Positions 62,914 to 64,000 of a stretch of DNA of 64,000 nucleotides are shown here, piece by piece. Both the position numbers and the translations under genes were made by a program. Source of the stretch: Sphingobium wenxiniae (lineage in GTDB: Bacteria; Pseudomonadota; Alphaproteobacteria; Sphingomonadales; Sphingomonadaceae); NCBI RefSeq assembly GCF_007830065.1, contig NZ_VLKK01000001.1, positions 431,585 to 495,584 of the forward strand, written 5' to 3'. Within the stretch, counting starts at the first letter, position 1. Every line of letters starts with the position of its first letter. The notes beneath the pieces were generated by a model. That model saw nothing but the letters and a program-made list of their open reading frames with translations, searched no databases and was not told the DNA's origin.

Positions 62914-63618
62914 TCAATCCTGGCGGATATTTCCAAGCCATTCGGCAATCATGGCCCGGCCAGCCGCCACCGCTTCCGGTCCATGCCTGTCATGGTCGTC
63001 GCGCAGGGCGATGCCGCATTGTCCCGCCATGTCGAGATCGGTCCAGAAATGGGTCAGCCAATCTTCGAAGCGGGCATCCTCCCCCATTTCCGCATGGAAC
63101 TGGAGCGCCAGCACATTGGCGCCCCGCCGAAATGCCTGATGGGCGTAGTGCCGGGTCGATGCCAGCAATTCCACGCCCTGCGGCAAGTCGAACGTATCGC
63201 TGTGCCAATGCAGCACCGGCACATCCTCCAGATGGCGCAGAGGGGAAGCCGCGCCCGTTCCATTGAGAGCAATGGGCGCGAAGCCGATTTCCATCCTGCC
63301 GCCGGGATAGACCGGCGCGCCCAGGGCCGCGGCCATCATCTGGCTGCCCAGGCAAACGCCCAGCGTCGGCCGGTCGCGTTCCAGCCGCTGCGCCAGCTTG
63401 GTTATCTGGAGGGGAATCCAGGGATGCGCATCATGCTCGTAAACGCCCATGGGACCGCCCATCATGATGAGCAAGTCAGGCTCGCACAGATCGACGCCGG
63501 CGAAGTCGGGATTCGCCACGTCCACTCTTTCTATATGATAGCCCGCCGCCTCGATCGGCTGAAGATATCCTGCCGCGCCTTCACGCGGAACATGACGGAC
63601 GATGAGCGCTTTCTTCAT
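62914..63618 (-). CDS. Class I glutamine amidotransferase-like protein
   Basis: A 234-residue enzyme with a triad-type active site: Cys89 in GVCLGSQMMA and His in LQFHAEM. The layout (GGPMGVYEHDAHPW) matches GuaA-like stand-alone amidotransferases annotated as GMP synthase-like; relatives hydrolyse gamma-glutamyl compounds. No synthetase partner gene is adjacent. The ATG at 63618 is chosen. Confidence 0.9.
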   Translation of the reverse strand: MKKALIVRHVPREGAAGYLQPIEAAGYHIERVDVANPDFAGVDLCEPDLLIMMGGPMGVYEHDAHPWIPLQITKLAQRLERDRPTLGVCLGSQMMAAALGAPVYPGGRMEIGFAPIALNGTGAASPLRHLEDVPVLHWHSDTFDLPQGVELLASTRHYAHQAFRRGANVLALQFHAEMGEDARFEDWLTHFWTDLDMAGQCGIALRDDHDRHGPEAVAAGRAMIAEWLGNIRQD

Positions 63619-63825
63619 GGCCGGATCGAATAAGCGCAAAGGGAGGCGATTGGCTAGCCTCTCTTATTCACGACGCTCGGTTTCGGGTCCGCTCTGGGCA
63701 TTTGCTGCGGCTGGCTGTATTGCGCGGACGACCGGCATCGCTGGCGTTTGTTTCACCGCATTCGGATTGATGGGCTTTTCGGGTTGAAGGGCTGGGCTCG
63801 GAGTTCTGCGGCGCTGCCGCATGGG

Positions 63826-64000
63826 CTACGTCGGCGCAGGCTTCAGCCGGAGAACGAGGGCGCGGAACAGGTCGGCATCCGGACAGGCGGAAGCGAAGGC
63901 AATGCGGATGCGGCTAGCACTTTCTACGACGCGCGCAGCGACCTTGAGCAGCCGCAGGCGCAAGGTGGTAAACTCCGCGCTTGCCAGAGCAGCGGTCCTG
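63826..64000 (-). mobile_element. IS1380-family transposase, C-terminal part, cut by the window edge
   Basis: Minus-strand frame ending at TAG 63826-63828; the 57 visible residues read TTLRLRLLKVAARVVESASR, then IRIAFASACPDADLFRAL, the C-terminal pattern of IS1380-family DDE transposases. The rest lies beyond base 64000. I could not place the terminal inverted repeat; 63640-63825 between this and the amidotransferase holds no convincing gene. Confidence 0.7.

Noticed and set aside
63714..63721. CTGTATTG, a half-site of the palindromic operator
   Set aside because: No inverted partner lies at the right distance, so it is counted as chance.

Overview
The window is a chromosomal segment of a high-GC alphaproteobacterium, most probably a sphingomonad (Sphingobium, Sphingomonas or Novosphingobium type). 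This is inferred from gene content and codon use: a cyoABCD quinol oxidase, RegB/RegA, an OxyR with both redox cysteines, a Cys-type intracellular PHA depolymerase, DUF2807, DUF2794 and DUF3035 proteins, a metal-site-variant HemB, and promoters that match the alphaproteobacterial EcfG general-stress consensus. Most of it is densely packed housekeeping chromosome with many 4-nt ATGA, GTGA or TTGA overlaps. Accessory signals are few: a lower-GC acyltransferase next to a tRNA gene, two decayed genes, and the C-terminal end of an IS1380-like transposase at the right edge.

Left part (1-14100): a terminator from an upstream gene, an uncharacterised gene, an orphan MoxR ATPase, two uncharacterised proteins, a cold-shock protein, three small genes (the last with a DUF2384/ParS-like fold signature), an aminotransferase, and a hemB / broken GNAT / gamma-carbonic-anhydrase-like run. 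Then come two overlapping DUF2807 genes behind a palindromic operator, an Amt-like channel with a family 2 glycosyltransferase, and an MFS transporter.

Respiration and signalling (14100-24970): an EcfG-type promoter precedes cyoABCD, a SURF1 gene, and the RegB/RegA redox two-component pair, all head to tail. tRNA-Gly(CCC) follows, then a left-handed beta-helix acyltransferase of atypical composition, a PAS-histidine kinase-receiver hybrid with its own EcfG-type promoter, and an alpha/beta hydrolase.

Middle (24970-43400): a ruined nitronate monooxygenase; a DUF2157-like membrane protein; DUF2794 and cysE; a TauE/SafE permease; oxyR; pgsA-moaD-moaE; an LplT-like MFS protein; a class A penicillin-binding protein; purT; an Fe-S scaffold protein; a Kef-type antiporter; DUF423; zur; dxs; a DUF4403 lipoprotein; and an SRPBCC/ArsR pair with two identical palindromes in front.

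Right part (43400-64000): a minus-strand housekeeping run purE-purK-folA-ribF-ileS-lspA-DUF3035; gpmA; sppA; a TRIC-type channel; glutathione peroxidase; a VIT1-like protein; an ABC-F ATPase; a SIMPL-domain protein; a PepSY-like / response regulator / kinase / DUF454 group; a PHA depolymerase; a glutathione transferase; a class I glutamine amidotransferase; and the IS end.

The most novel-looking signal is a 22-bp dyad, CTGTATT-N8-AATACAG, which appears three times with identical half-site spacing. Its sites lie in front of the DUF2807 pair, the DUF2157-like membrane protein and the class A PBP. It looks like the operator of an undescribed envelope-related regulon whose regulator is not in this window.
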